From positions 62,001-126,000 of the forward strand of contig NZ_WVUD01000005.1 of NCBI RefSeq assembly GCF_009856865.1: a DNA stretch of 64,000 nt, written 5' to 3'. Under the pieces are notes generated by a model, which saw only the letters and a list, made by a program, of their open reading frames with translations, was not told the origin of the DNA and ran no database searches. Shown here piece after piece: positions 32,780 through 41,818 of this stretch (within the stretch, counting starts at the first letter, position 1; the number at the start of each line of letters is the position of its first letter). The DNA comes from Solidesulfovibrio aerotolerans. Lineage in GTDB: Bacteria > Desulfobacterota > Desulfovibrionia > Desulfovibrionales > Desulfovibrionaceae. The translations under genes and the position numbers were made by a program.

Positions 32780-33892
32780 TTACAGCACCAACATGGCGTC
32801 GCCGTAAGAAAAAAAGCGGTAGCCGGAAGCGATGGCCTGTCCGTAGGCCGACAGGATTTGCTCACGCCCGGCCAGGGCGGCCAGCATAATCACCAGCGAT
32901 GATCCAGGCAAATGGAAATTCGTGACCATGCCGTCAACCACGGCGAACTGGTGGCCGGGCCGGATAAAGATATCGGTTTGCCCGGCAAAGGGGGCAAACG
33001 CGCCGGTTTCGCGCACAACCCCTTCCAGGGTGCGCGCGGCGGTGGTGCCAACGGCTATGACCGGCCGGCCATCACGCTTGGCCTGGGCCACGGCAGCGGC
33101 CGTTTCCGGGGAAATTTCGATCCATTCCCGGTGCATGGCGTGGTCGCGCAGGTCAGGCACGCGCACCGGGGAAAACGTGCCCACGCCCACATGGCAGGTG
33201 ACGGTGGCAAAGCCAAAGCCGCGCGCGGTCAACGTGTCCAGCAGTTCGACGGTAAAATGCAGGCCGGCGGTGGGGGCGGCGGCGCTGCCGAGCTTGTCAT
33301 CCCGGGCATAGATGGTCTGGTAGGTGGTGCGGTCGCTAGCGTCATCGGGCCGGCGGATATACGGCGGCAGGGGCACGTGCCCGATGCGGCTGAGGATTTC
33401 CGGCAGGCTGCCGCGCCAGGACAGGGTCACTTCGGTGTGGCCATAGGCTCCCCGGGAAACGGTGGTGATGGCCAGATCAGGGGCAAATTCGAAGCGATCC
33501 CCGGGCCGGGGCGGCCGGGAGACGCGCAACAGTCCGGCAGCCGGGGCCGATGTCCAGCCCGTGGCCGGATCAGTTGCGGCGGTCAGCAGGGCGACGGGGG
33601 TTAAGAGCAGAAATTCGACTGCGCCGCCGGTGGGGCGCTGGCCCAGCAGGCGCACCGGGGCCACCTTGGTGTCGTTGGCGATAAGGAGCGCGCCCGGGGG
33701 CAGGAGATCGGGCAGCTCGGAAAAAACGGCATGGCCGGTGGTCCCGGCCGCCCGGTTGACCACCATCAGGCGACAGGCGTCGCGCACCGCGCAGGGGCGC
33801 TCGGCGATCAGGCCGTCAGGCAGATCGAAATGGTAGGAAGCGAGCAGATCGTCACCAAAAGCTGGGGACGGGGGGGAAAGCGGCTCGGACAA
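32780..33892 (-). CDS. queA: tRNA preQ1(34) S-adenosylmethionine ribosyltransferase-isomerase
   Basis: 370 residues; transfers and rearranges the ribosyl group of SAM onto preQ1 in tRNA to form epoxyqueuosine. Family motifs are SYHFDLPDGLIAERP near the start, LLIANDTKVAPVRL, the central AAPTAGLHFT and the C-terminal TNFHLPGSSLVIMLAALAG. The likely start is a TTG at 33892 with AGGA upstream; no ATG precedes the conserved SYHFDLP segment. It is slightly longer than usual because of a Pro/Ser-rich start. It lies 94 nt upstream of the oxidoreductase operon on the same strand. Confidence 0.94.
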   Translation of the reverse strand: MSEPLSPPSPAFGDDLLASYHFDLPDGLIAERPCAVRDACRLMVVNRAAGTTGHAVFSELPDLLPPGALLIANDTKVAPVRLLGQRPTGGAVEFLLLTPVALLTAATDPATGWTSAPAAGLLRVSRPPRPGDRFEFAPDLAITTVSRGAYGHTEVTLSWRGSLPEILSRIGHVPLPPYIRRPDDASDRTTYQTIYARDDKLGSAAAPTAGLHFTVELLDTLTARGFGFATVTCHVGVGTFSPVRVPDLRDHAMHREWIEISPETAAAVAQAKRDGRPVIAVGTTAARTLEGVVRETGAFAPFAGQTDIFIRPGHQFAVVDGMVTNFHLPGSSLVIMLAALAGREQILSAYGQAIASGYRFFSYGDAMLVL

Positions 33893-33934
33893 GGCGGATT
33901 CCTGGGGAGAGACGGTTACGGGATCAGGGGAAAC

Positions 33935-33968
33935 CGCGGCGCAGCGGAACGCGTTCCGCTGCGCCGCG
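33935..33968. repeat. Perfect 34-bp palindrome
   Basis: CGCGGCGCAGCGGAACG (33935-33951) is followed with no spacer by its exact reverse complement (33952-33968). It lies between the DHH gene and queA. No T-run follows on either strand. It can form a very stable hairpin with an 8-nt apex or a DNA cruciform; a terminator-like or mRNA-stabilising role is plausible. Confidence 0.7.
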
Positions 33969-33991
33969 AGAAACGTCAGGCGTGCGCGCGC

Positions 33992-34924
33992 TCAGGCGTT
34001 GGCGGCCGGGGGGGCGTCGCCATTAAGCACGGCCACCACATCGGCAATAATCTGCTCGGCCTGCTCCTGCGGCACCTGACAGGTGCCGACGTTTCGATGG
34101 CCGCCGCCGCCGTAGGACAGCATGAGCCGGCCGATGTCGGTGGGGTTGGAGCGGTCGAAGATCGATTTGCCCACGGTCAGCACCACATTCTGCTTGGCCT
34201 TGCCCCAAATGACCTGGACGCTGACGTTGGCTTCGGGGAAAAGGGCGTAGGCCGAAAAGCGGTTGCCGGTAAAAATTTCTTCCTGCTCGCGCAGATCAAT
34301 GAGCAGCACCTTATCCACCAGCTTGGAGCGCTCCCAAAGCATGGCCGTAAACTGCTCTTCCTGCTCGAAATAGCGTTTGACCCGCTCGGCCACGTCAGGA
34401 TCGGCCAGGATGTCTTCCACTGACGCGGTGCGGCACAGTTCGACCAGTTGCATCATGAGCTGGTAGTTGCTGATGCGGTAATCGCGGTAGCGGCCAAGGC
34501 CGGTGCGCGGGTCCATGAGAAAGCTTACCAAAATCCAGCCCTGGGGCGCGTCCACTTCCTCGGCGCGCAGATCGCCGCTGTCGCAGCGGTCCACATAGGC
34601 CAGCATCTCGTCAAAGCGTTTGGGGAACCGGGCATGGCCGCCGTAATATTCCCAGATGACCCGGGCGCAGCTCGGCAGAGGCTTGGAAACGCCGGTAAAT
34701 TCAAAATCGCCCAGGCGGTCGGCCTCGCTGGTGTGGTGGTCGAACCACAGCCCGCAACCCGGCGCATACGGCACGTTGGCCAGAATATCGTTCGGGCCGC
34801 ATTCCACTTTGCCATCCTGGACGTCTTTGGGATGCACAAAGACCCATTCGTCCATGACGCCGGCTTCCTTGAGCAACACCGCGCAAATCAGCCCGTCGAA
34901 ATCCGATCGCGTCAAAAGCCGCAT
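33992..34924 (-). CDS. DHH-family phosphoesterase
   Basis: 310 residues. Motif I reads TRSDFDGLICAVLLKE, motif III is WFDHHTSEADR (the DHH signature with the metal ligands), and the C-terminal DHHA1-like end is LSYGGGGHRNVGTCQVP, the glycine-rich substrate-binding loop. Relatives include exopolyphosphatases, oligoribonucleases (NrnA) and c-di-AMP phosphodiesterases. The sequence around residues 60-90 (LPSCARVIWEYYGGHARFPK) looks like an exopolyphosphatase-like subgroup common in deltaproteobacteria. The start ATG at 34924 has AAGGAGG upstream. Exact substrate unknown. Confidence 0.85.
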   Translation of the reverse strand: MRLLTRSDFDGLICAVLLKEAGVMDEWVFVHPKDVQDGKVECGPNDILANVPYAPGCGLWFDHHTSEADRLGDFEFTGVSKPLPSCARVIWEYYGGHARFPKRFDEMLAYVDRCDSGDLRAEEVDAPQGWILVSFLMDPRTGLGRYRDYRISNYQLMMQLVELCRTASVEDILADPDVAERVKRYFEQEEQFTAMLWERSKLVDKVLLIDLREQEEIFTGNRFSAYALFPEANVSVQVIWGKAKQNVVLTVGKSIFDRSNPTDIGRLMLSYGGGGHRNVGTCQVPQEQAEQIIADVVAVLNGDAPPAANA

Positions 34925-35089
34925 GTCCCCAACCTCCTTGGCTGCCGCGTCCGCGTTGGCGCACGTTTGCCCTGTTTAGCCCAAGCACCGCGCCGAAGCA
35001 ACCGCCCCCAAAACGGCGCGCCGCCGGGCGAAACGATATTTCCTTTGCCAGCCGGGACGTTTTGCGGTGAAATACCCTGAGGTAAACGT

Positions 35090-36301
35090 ATGCACCAGCC
35101 CCCGCCCCACGCCCAACGCCTGACCAGCCTCGATGACCTGACCAGACTCATGGCCCAGGTCGCAGTCCTTCGCCGCACCGCTGTCGCCGCCCTGCTGGCC
35201 GGCCGGCCCCTGCCGACGGAGGTGACGGCGCACTTGGCCCACTCCCTGGAGGAATTGCGGAAAGCCGCCGGCCGCGACCATATCGCCGAACTGACCCGGG
35301 GCGACGATGTCTCCCTGCGGCTTGATCTGGCCGAGGAAATCCGCCAGCTCGAAAACGACGGCGTCTACCTGGAAGACGGCCGGGAAGCCCTGGTCAAACG
35401 CCTGGGAAAACACCGCTCCGGCCTTCGCGACGCCATCCGCCGCGGCCTTAAAACCATTGCCGGCGAAACCGTCAAGGCCCTGGTGTGCGACTGCGACGCC
35501 TTGTTTCGCGCCCCGGACCAACGCGTGCGCACCGCTGTCCAGCCGGCCTGGAACGCCGTGGCCGCCTGTCGCTTCGCCATGGCCCGCAGCCGCAAACCGC
35601 TCTTGTGGTCCGAAGCGCCGCTGACCGGTCCCGGCATCGTTGACCGGGCCGTCGTGCCGCCTCAGACCTTTGCCTATGCCGGCTCCCTGGGCCGCCAGTG
35701 GCAGGACGCCGAGGGCAATCAGGGGCAGGCCCCGCTCTCGCCGGAAAAAACCGCCCTGCTCGACGCCATAAACGAACGCCTGGCGTCGCTCATGGCCGAT
35801 CCGGCCTGGCTGGCTTTTACCTATGTCGGCGCGGGCCTGCAATTTCGACGCGGTGAAACCAGCATCACCCGCCAGGACCACGCCAATTCCATTGACGAGG
35901 ACGCCTCCCTGGCGCTTTTGGAGCACGTCCACGACGTCATCGACGCCGTGGACCCCGAACGCCAGCATTTCCGGGTCGATGACGACGGCCACGACATCAC
36001 CGTCACCCCCACCGCCGCCAAACGCGATCTGTGGAACGACTTCTCCCCGGCCGAGGGCCTGCGCCACCTTGATGCGGCCTTGGGCCTCAACCTCGCCCAC
36101 GGACCGCACCTCGTCTGCTGCGCCGGTCCCCAGGGCGTGGCCCTGCTGGCGGCCATGGCCGAATGGAGCACCGATCTGCGGGCCATCCTCGTCACCGACC
36201 GCGACGATCTCGCAACGCGCGCCACAGCAATTTGCCCGCGTACCACCGTGGTGCGCCACCCCGACACCGTGGCCGCCATCTTGTCGGCGGCAGCACCCTA
36301 A
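35090..36301 (+). CDS. Uncharacterised protein with possible degenerate HAD-like motif
   Basis: 403 residues, no signal peptide. I do not recognise a characterised family. ALVCDCDALF (D134-x-D136) resembles HAD motif I (DxDx), and the C-terminal segment LNLAHGPHLVCCAGPQGVAL resembles the place where HAD/trehalose-phosphatase-like proteins carry motif IV, but the acidic pair expected there is absent. The N-terminal ~120 residues are helical and charged (LAEEIRQLENDGVYLEDGRE). GAGG lies 8 nt before the ATG. It is divergent from the DHH phosphoesterase and otherwise stands alone. A catalytically weak or dead HAD protein is a speculative reading. Confidence 0.7.
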   Translation: MHQPPPHAQRLTSLDDLTRLMAQVAVLRRTAVAALLAGRPLPTEVTAHLAHSLEELRKAAGRDHIAELTRGDDVSLRLDLAEEIRQLENDGVYLEDGREALVKRLGKHRSGLRDAIRRGLKTIAGETVKALVCDCDALFRAPDQRVRTAVQPAWNAVAACRFAMARSRKPLLWSEAPLTGPGIVDRAVVPPQTFAYAGSLGRQWQDAEGNQGQAPLSPEKTALLDAINERLASLMADPAWLAFTYVGAGLQFRRGETSITRQDHANSIDEDASLALLEHVHDVIDAVDPERQHFRVDDDGHDITVTPTAAKRDLWNDFSPAEGLRHLDAALGLNLAHGPHLVCCAGPQGVALLAAMAEWSTDLRAILVTDRDDLATRATAICPRTTVVRHPDTVAAILSAAAP

Positions 36302-36458
36302 GCGGAAAGCGAAAAAAATCAGGCAGGCGACGCAAGCCCCTCAGAAAACGGTCCGGCCGGAGTCTGGGCGATGCCACGTCCTTTTTCGTAAGCGGGGTCG
36401 GCGCTTAAATTCGCCGCGCGTGGCGTCGGGTCTGGGCAATGCCCCTGTTCCGTCGCCG

Positions 36459-37175
36459 TTAGCGGGAGGCGTGGCGGGTAAACAGCAACGCGGCCTTGTG
36501 GCAGCGCTGATCGACGCTTGCGGCAAAGCGCCCGTCGGTCAAATAACGCAATGACCAGTCCGGCCCCAGGGCGTGGGCCAGGGCATCAGCCAGGTAAAAC
36601 GCGTCGCCGCGCACGAAGCCGGGGTAGTGGGCCTGCAGCAGGTCGGGCGAAGCCGGCAGATCGCTGAGCTGATAGATGGGACGCAGGGTAAAAAAGAGTT
36701 CGTGGGCACCCCAGTGTTTGGCGGCGGTGGCGACAAGCCCGATGCGGCCTTTGGTGATGATCCGGCGGCCGATGAAATCGATGAGCAGGGCCATGTCGCA
36801 GGGCGATGGCGGGGCTTGGCGCAAAAAGTCGCAGGCAGTGAAGGTGACGTCGGTGAGACGATGCAGCGTAGCGAGTTGGCCGGCGATGTGAATAATCTCC
36901 GGGTCGCTGTCCAGGCCAAGGACGCGGGTGGCCCCGCACCGCCGGGCCAGGAACGTAAAGTAGCCCAGATTGCAGCCAAGATCGGCCACAGTTTTCCCGG
37001 CCACGTCGAGGTTGCCGAGATAGCCTTCGAGATCCCTGAGGTCGCAGCCGTCGCCCGGGGCCAGCAGGCTGCCGTCCGGGGCCGGGACAGGCCGCCAGAT
37101 GCGCTCGGGGCCAAGGGCGGCAAGGAGTGTGCGGATGTGGGACAGGGGCGGCGGCAAAGGTGAATCCATAAGCAT
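36459..37175 (-). CDS. Class I SAM-dependent methyltransferase
   Basis: 238 residues. The Rossmann SAM site is clear: VADLGCNLGYFTFLARRCG (motif I, ~65-83), then VLGLDSDPEIIHIA (motif II acidic residue). The pre-core segment DLRDLEGYLGNLDVAGKTV resembles CmoB/DUF1698-like enzymes that modify tRNA, but the rest is too short for CmoB. Substrate unknown. The ATG at 37175 has no strong Shine-Dalgarno; MDSP two codons later is an alternative. It is divergent from the MBOAT gene, and about 160 bp without a gene separate it from the 35090 protein. Confidence 0.78.
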   Translation of the reverse strand: MLMDSPLPPPLSHIRTLLAALGPERIWRPVPAPDGSLLAPGDGCDLRDLEGYLGNLDVAGKTVADLGCNLGYFTFLARRCGATRVLGLDSDPEIIHIAGQLATLHRLTDVTFTACDFLRQAPPSPCDMALLIDFIGRRIITKGRIGLVATAAKHWGAHELFFTLRPIYQLSDLPASPDLLQAHYPGFVRGDAFYLADALAHALGPDWSLRYLTDGRFAASVDQRCHKAALLFTRHASR

Positions 37176-37357
37176 GTGCCTGGATAACGGACAACAGGGA
37201 GTCTGCCAAGGGCACCGGGATGGGGAGTTGTCAAAGCCGGCCGCCTTGAGTAAGAGCGATCACCCGCGTGCCAAACAGCTTTGGCGAGCCTGTCAAGGCT
37301 GCCCCGTTGGCGTGGGCTTTCGTTTCGCGTCGGCCAACCCCCTACCCCAGAAGCACC

Positions 37358-38815
37358 ATGGTATTTAGCTCCGCATCTTTTTTATTCTATTTCCTGCCCA
37401 TCGTGCTGGCGCTCTATTTTGCCAGCGTGCGATTCGTGCATTTGCGCAACTGGATTCTCCTGGCTGCCAGTCTGTTTTTTTACACCTGGGGCGAAGGCGA
37501 ATACGTTGTTGTCATGTTGCTTTCCATCCTTGCCAACTATCTGTTCGGCATATGGGTTTACAAGTCACATGAACGCAACAACGCCAAAATGCAAATGGCG
37601 GTCGCCATCACGTTTAATTTGCTGTTGCTTGTTATTTTCAAGTACACAAATTTTCTCGTCGCCAATGCCAATCTTCTGCTCCAGGCCGGCGGCCTGCCCA
37701 CCATGACCATCGGGCAGGTGCATCTGCCTATCGGCATATCCTTTTTCACCTTCCACTGCATATCCTATCTGATGGATATCTACCGCCGACAGACGCCGCC
37801 CCAGATGTCGTTGCCCAATACGGCCCTGTATATTTCGCTTTTCCCCCAGTTGGTGGCCGGTCCCATCATCCGCTATAAAGACATCGCCGCCCAGATCACC
37901 CATCGCAGCGTTGATGTGGAACGTTTTTCCAAGGGCATTAACCGCTTCATCATTGGCCTTGGCAAGAAAGTGCTCATCGCCAACGTGGTGGGCCTGCCGG
38001 CAGACAAAATTTTCGCCATCCCGGCCGAGCATCTGACCACGCCGGTGGCCTGGCTCGGCATCCTGTGCTATACGCTTCAAATCTATTTCGATTTTTCCGG
38101 CTACTCGGACATGGCCATTGGCCTGGGCCACATGTTCGGGTTCAAGTTCATGGAAAACTTCAATTACCCCTATATTTCCAGATCCATCCAGGAATTCTGG
38201 CGGCGCTGGCACATTTCGCTGTCCACCTGGTTTCGCGACTACCTCTATATTCCTTTGGGCGGCAACCGGGGCGGCCAGGCGCGGATGTACCGCAATCTGG
38301 TGGCGATCTTTTTTCTGTGCGGCCTGTGGCACGGGGCCAGTTGGAACTTTGTCATCTGGGGCCTGTTCCACGGCTTTTTTTCGGTGCTGGAACGCTTTCC
38401 CCTGGGCAAGCGCCTGACCCAGGGCTCGCGGCTGGTGGCCCATACCTACACCATGCTGGTGGTGATGGTGGCCTGGGTGTTTTTCCGGGCCGACACCCTG
38501 CCAACGGCCCTGGCCTATATTCAGGCCATGGCCGGTTTTGCCAAAGGCTCCGGGGTGGAATGGCACATGGGACTGTTTCTCAACCCCAAGGTGTTTATCG
38601 CGCTCGTCCTGGGCCTGATCGGGGTCACGCCCATCGTGCCCTGGCTTTCCGCCTGGCGCGAGCGGGTGCTGCGAACCTGGCGGGTGGGGCCGCTGTTGGT
38701 GGACGACGGGCTGGAATGTGCGGTGAGCCTTGTCATCATGCCGGCAATGTTTGTCCTGTGCGCCATGTCCTTAGCCAGTGGCACGCATAACCCTTTTATC
38801 TACTTCCAGTTTTAG
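37358..38815 (+). CDS. MBOAT family O-acyltransferase (AlgI-like)
   Basis: 485-residue polytopic membrane protein with about ten helices. MBOAT signatures: FYFLPIVLALYF and LFFYTWGEGEY at the start, LPIGISFFTFHCISYLMDIYR, the SIQEFWRRWHISLSTWFRDY block and FLCGLWHGASWNFVIWGLFHG with the catalytic histidine H325. It moves acetyl groups across the membrane to a periplasmic acetyltransferase, here the next gene, 8 nt downstream. AlgI makes acetylated alginate, but no alginate polymerase is encoded nearby, so an exopolysaccharide or cell-wall glycan is the likely acceptor. ATG 37358 is taken as the start because MVFSSASFLFYFLP is the family start. Confidence 0.92.
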   Translation: MVFSSASFLFYFLPIVLALYFASVRFVHLRNWILLAASLFFYTWGEGEYVVVMLLSILANYLFGIWVYKSHERNNAKMQMAVAITFNLLLLVIFKYTNFLVANANLLLQAGGLPTMTIGQVHLPIGISFFTFHCISYLMDIYRRQTPPQMSLPNTALYISLFPQLVAGPIIRYKDIAAQITHRSVDVERFSKGINRFIIGLGKKVLIANVVGLPADKIFAIPAEHLTTPVAWLGILCYTLQIYFDFSGYSDMAIGLGHMFGFKFMENFNYPYISRSIQEFWRRWHISLSTWFRDYLYIPLGGNRGGQARMYRNLVAIFFLCGLWHGASWNFVIWGLFHGFFSVLERFPLGKRLTQGSRLVAHTYTMLVVMVAWVFFRADTLPTALAYIQAMAGFAKGSGVEWHMGLFLNPKVFIALVLGLIGVTPIVPWLSAWRERVLRTWRVGPLLVDDGLECAVSLVIMPAMFVLCAMSLASGTHNPFIYFQF

Positions 38816-38823
38816 GATCGGGC

Positions 38824-39999
38824 ATGGCACTGCCCCAGATATTTTGCCGTCGGGCCATCCATTGGGCGGCCGTGGCCGTTTTTTGTGTCTGTATCGGCCT
38901 TCCTGCAGCAGACAATCTGTTGCATTTCGCGCCCCAGGTCGATCTCATGGAGAACGCCCCGACGCCCTTGCCAGATTTTTCCATATCCGAGGTGTTTCGG
39001 ACGTTTAATGTCCTGCAACGCGGCTTTCTGGACAAGACCTATGGGTTTCGCAAGCAGCTTGTGCGCTGGCAGAACATGCTGGATATATACGTCCTGCACT
39101 CCTCGACCCAGTATCAAAGCGTTGTCGCCGGCCAGGGCCAATGGTTGTTTTTGGCTCAGGAAAACCCCGAACTTAACGTGGTGGAGGATTACCGGGGGAG
39201 CCGGCTTTTTACGCCCGAGGATCTGGCCTGGTGGGTGAACGTCTACCGGGAGCGACAGGACCGGCTGGCAGCCCAGGGCATCCGCTATTTGATCGTGCTG
39301 GCACCCAACAAGGAAACGATCTATCCGGAATTCCTGCCGCCGCAGTATAACCGGGTCAGCCCCATCAACCGCACCGACCAGTTGGTCCATGCCCTGGAGA
39401 CGGCCGGGGTGGCCGTTCTGGATTTGCGGCCGGCCCTTTTTGCGGCCAAGCAAGGGGGGCTGCTCTACTACCGCACCGACACCCACTGGACGACGTCCGG
39501 GGCGTTTGTCGGCTATAGTGAAATCATGCACCGTCTGGCCCGGATGCCGTGGGATTTTGCGCCGACCATCCGGGGGGATTACGACATCCAGATCACGCCG
39601 GGACTCGCGGGTGGCTTGTCCAGCATGCTGGCCTTGGCGGATTTGTTTCCCGAGGATCGGGTGACGTTTGCGCCCCACACGCCGCGCCAGGCCGTGGAAG
39701 TCGACAACCCCCTGGCCCCCAAGTCCTTGTTCCAGCCAACGGTGACCACCGAAATCAACGATCCCAGCCTGCCCACGGCCGTTGTGTTTCGCGATTCCTT
39801 TGCCCACGAACTCATGCCCTTTCTGTCCGAGCATTTCAAACAGGCCGTCTACCTGTGGCCCTACCCGTCCAACCCGCGCGAGAGCCGCGTCTTTGACTGG
39901 GCCACGGTGGAAGCCACCAAACCCGATCTGGTCATAGACGAATTCGTGGAGCGCTATTTCACCGAGTTCCCGCCCAAACACCGGCCGGCCACCCCCTGA
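38824..39999 (+). CDS. AlgX/AlgJ-like SGNH O-acetyltransferase
   Basis: 391 residues with an N-terminal signal anchor (AIHWAAVAVFCVCIGLPAAD, ~11-30) and a periplasmic SGNH-type domain of the AlgJ/AlgX (DHHW) class. The catalytic set is visible: TDTHW with D219 and H221, and VVFRDSFAHE with the nucleophile S325. The flanking RYLIVLAPNKETIYPEF segment is typical. It should receive acetyl from the MBOAT partner 8 nt upstream and place it on a polysaccharide outside the cell. A carbohydrate-binding C-domain like that of AlgX is not evident, so AlgJ is the nearer analogue. Confidence 0.88.
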   Translation: MALPQIFCRRAIHWAAVAVFCVCIGLPAADNLLHFAPQVDLMENAPTPLPDFSISEVFRTFNVLQRGFLDKTYGFRKQLVRWQNMLDIYVLHSSTQYQSVVAGQGQWLFLAQENPELNVVEDYRGSRLFTPEDLAWWVNVYRERQDRLAAQGIRYLIVLAPNKETIYPEFLPPQYNRVSPINRTDQLVHALETAGVAVLDLRPALFAAKQGGLLYYRTDTHWTTSGAFVGYSEIMHRLARMPWDFAPTIRGDYDIQITPGLAGGLSSMLALADLFPEDRVTFAPHTPRQAVEVDNPLAPKSLFQPTVTTEINDPSLPTAVVFRDSFAHELMPFLSEHFKQAVYLWPYPSNPRESRVFDWATVEATKPDLVIDEFVERYFTEFPPKHRPATP

Positions 40000-40029
40000 C
40001 CCGCGCCCCCTGCCGGCGCAGGCGCGGTT

Positions 40030-41121
40030 TTACTCTCCTTGCTCAGGCCCCGAAGGCAGCCAGTGCCTGCGGTTAAAATACAGCGCCATGCCGATGACCA
40101 TGACGCCCATGAGCCCCAACAGGCCATAAATGCCCCATTCTTCCTGCTTAAAAGGCAAATTGTCGAAATTCATGCCGAAAAAGCCGACCAGGAAGTTGAG
40201 CGGCAAAAAGATGGTGGCCACCAGCGTCAGATACTGGCCCACGGCGTTCATGCGCAGTTCCGCCTTGGTCATGGACAGGCCCACCATCTCCGATAGCATT
40301 TCACGCAACGTCTCCACCGCATCAAGCACCTGATAGACATCCTGCTGGATGTCGTTCCACAAAACCGCAGCCGCCGGGTCTGAGGCAATGGACTCGTCCT
40401 TGACAAAGCGTCCCAGCACCTCGCGCAAGGGCCACAAGGAGCGGTGCAGGAAGAGCACCTCGCGCTTGAGCCGGTAAATCTCGGTCAGAAGCTGGTCGCC
40501 ACCGTTGGACAGCAGCGCTTGTTCCAGGCCCTCGATCTCCTCGGCCAACTGCCCCAGCGTCAGGATGTAGTCATCGAGAATGGCGGAAAGAAGGGCGTGG
40601 GTCAGCTGCGGCTGGCCGCGCCGGGCGGATTTGTTGCCACCCTTTTCCAGACGCAGGGCCACGTCGTCCCACAGGTTGGTTTCGCGCTCCTGAAAGGTCA
40701 GGACAAAGCCGTCCCCGGCCGCCAACCCCACCTGCTCGGCCAGCACCCGTTTTTCCTTGGCATCAAAGGCCAAAAGGCGCAGCAGGATAAAGATATGCTC
40801 GTCGTAATCCTCAATGACCGGCCGATGGCCGGTGTCGAGCACGTCGTCCAAGAGCAGGCTGTGCAGTCCAAAGCGCTTGCCCACCGTGCGCACCAGCCCG
40901 ACGTCGTGGACCCCCACCACGCGCACCCAGGCCACGCACCCCGCCGGCAGGACCGGCTCGCCCTCGGCCAGGGCGTCGTAGCGCTGAATGGTCACGCCGT
41001 TGCCATTGAGCGAATAGACCACGATATGGGGCGTAAAGCCCGACCGGGACGGAAAAGGCGAGGCGGCTTCGGCCGAAAGCCCTTTGGCCCGGCGGGAGCG
41101 TTTCTTGAAACGGTCGAGCAT
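40030..41121 (-). CDS. corA: CorA-family magnesium/divalent cation transporter
   Basis: 363 residues. The long cytoplasmic N-domain includes EDYDEHIFILLRLLAF and the FLHRSLWPLREVLGRFV helix; two C-terminal transmembrane helices follow (TLVATIFLPLNFLVGFFGMN and YGLLGLMGVMVIGMALYF). The GMN pore motif is present as FFGMNF, with positively charged NRRHW after TM2. It forms a pentameric Mg2+ (or Co/Ni/Zn) channel. ATG 41121 with AAGGAG 8 nt upstream is preferred over the longer frame. It follows cmk by 28 nt on the same strand. Confidence 0.93.
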   Translation of the reverse strand: MLDRFKKRSRRAKGLSAEAASPFPSRSGFTPHIVVYSLNGNGVTIQRYDALAEGEPVLPAGCVAWVRVVGVHDVGLVRTVGKRFGLHSLLLDDVLDTGHRPVIEDYDEHIFILLRLLAFDAKEKRVLAEQVGLAAGDGFVLTFQERETNLWDDVALRLEKGGNKSARRGQPQLTHALLSAILDDYILTLGQLAEEIEGLEQALLSNGGDQLLTEIYRLKREVLFLHRSLWPLREVLGRFVKDESIASDPAAAVLWNDIQQDVYQVLDAVETLREMLSEMVGLSMTKAELRMNAVGQYLTLVATIFLPLNFLVGFFGMNFDNLPFKQEEWGIYGLLGLMGVMVIGMALYFNRRHWLPSGPEQGE

Positions 41122-41149
41122 GGAGCGGACTCCTTGGCAGTGGGACGGT

Positions 41150-41818
41150 TTACGTGCCGACGGCCGCAACGATGCGGGCCACCACGGCGTCTTCGGTCAT
41201 GGCCGAGGTGTCGATGACCAGGGCGTCCGGGGCGGCGCACAGGGGCGCAACCAGCCGGTTGCGGTCATCATGGTCGCGGCTGCGGATGGCGGCCAAAATG
41301 GTTTCGTAGTCTTGGGGCCGGCCCAGGGCGGCAAGCTGGCGCACCCGGCGGGCGGCCCGCACTTCGGGCGAGGCGTCGAGAAAGAACTTGTGGGCGGCCT
41401 CGGGGAAAACCGCCGTGCCCATGTCGCGGCCTTCGGCCAGCAGATCGGTTTCCCGGCCAAGGGCCTGCTGGGCCAGCTTGAGCCGGCGGCGCACCACCGG
41501 CAGGGCGGCCAGTTTCGAGGCCCTGGCCCCCACTTCCTCGGTGCGGGCGGCGTCGGGCAGCGCTTCGCCGTTGAGAAGCAACCGGGTGTCGCTGCCGCAG
41601 CCCGAAAGCGAAAAGACAATGTCGGCCAGGGCCGCGTCAATAGCGGCCTCAGGCAGCAGATGCCCCTGCGGCCCCAGGCGCAAAGCCAGCCCCCGGAACA
41701 TGGCCCCGGTGTCGAGGTAGGCCAGGGCCAGTTCGCCGGCAACCCGGCGCGAGACAGACGTCTTGCCTGCCCCGGCCGGTCCGTCCAGGGTGATGATGCG
41801 GCGCGCCTTAGTTGGCAT
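41150..41818 (-). CDS. cmk: Cytidylate kinase
   Basis: 222 residues. It phosphorylates CMP and dCMP with ATP. The P-loop is TLDGPAGAGKTSVSRRVA (residues 10-27), the CMP site includes YLDTGAMFRGLALRL, and LLAEGRDMGTAVFPEA is the conserved (R/G)RDxGT segment; the lid has VRAARRVRQLAALG. Its start overlaps the hisC stop by 11 nt, implying translational coupling, and corA follows. Confidence 0.94.
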   Translation of the reverse strand: MPTKARRIITLDGPAGAGKTSVSRRVAGELALAYLDTGAMFRGLALRLGPQGHLLPEAAIDAALADIVFSLSGCGSDTRLLLNGEALPDAARTEEVGARASKLAALPVVRRRLKLAQQALGRETDLLAEGRDMGTAVFPEAAHKFFLDASPEVRAARRVRQLAALGRPQDYETILAAIRSRDHDDRNRLVAPLCAAPDALVIDTSAMTEDAVVARIVAAVGT

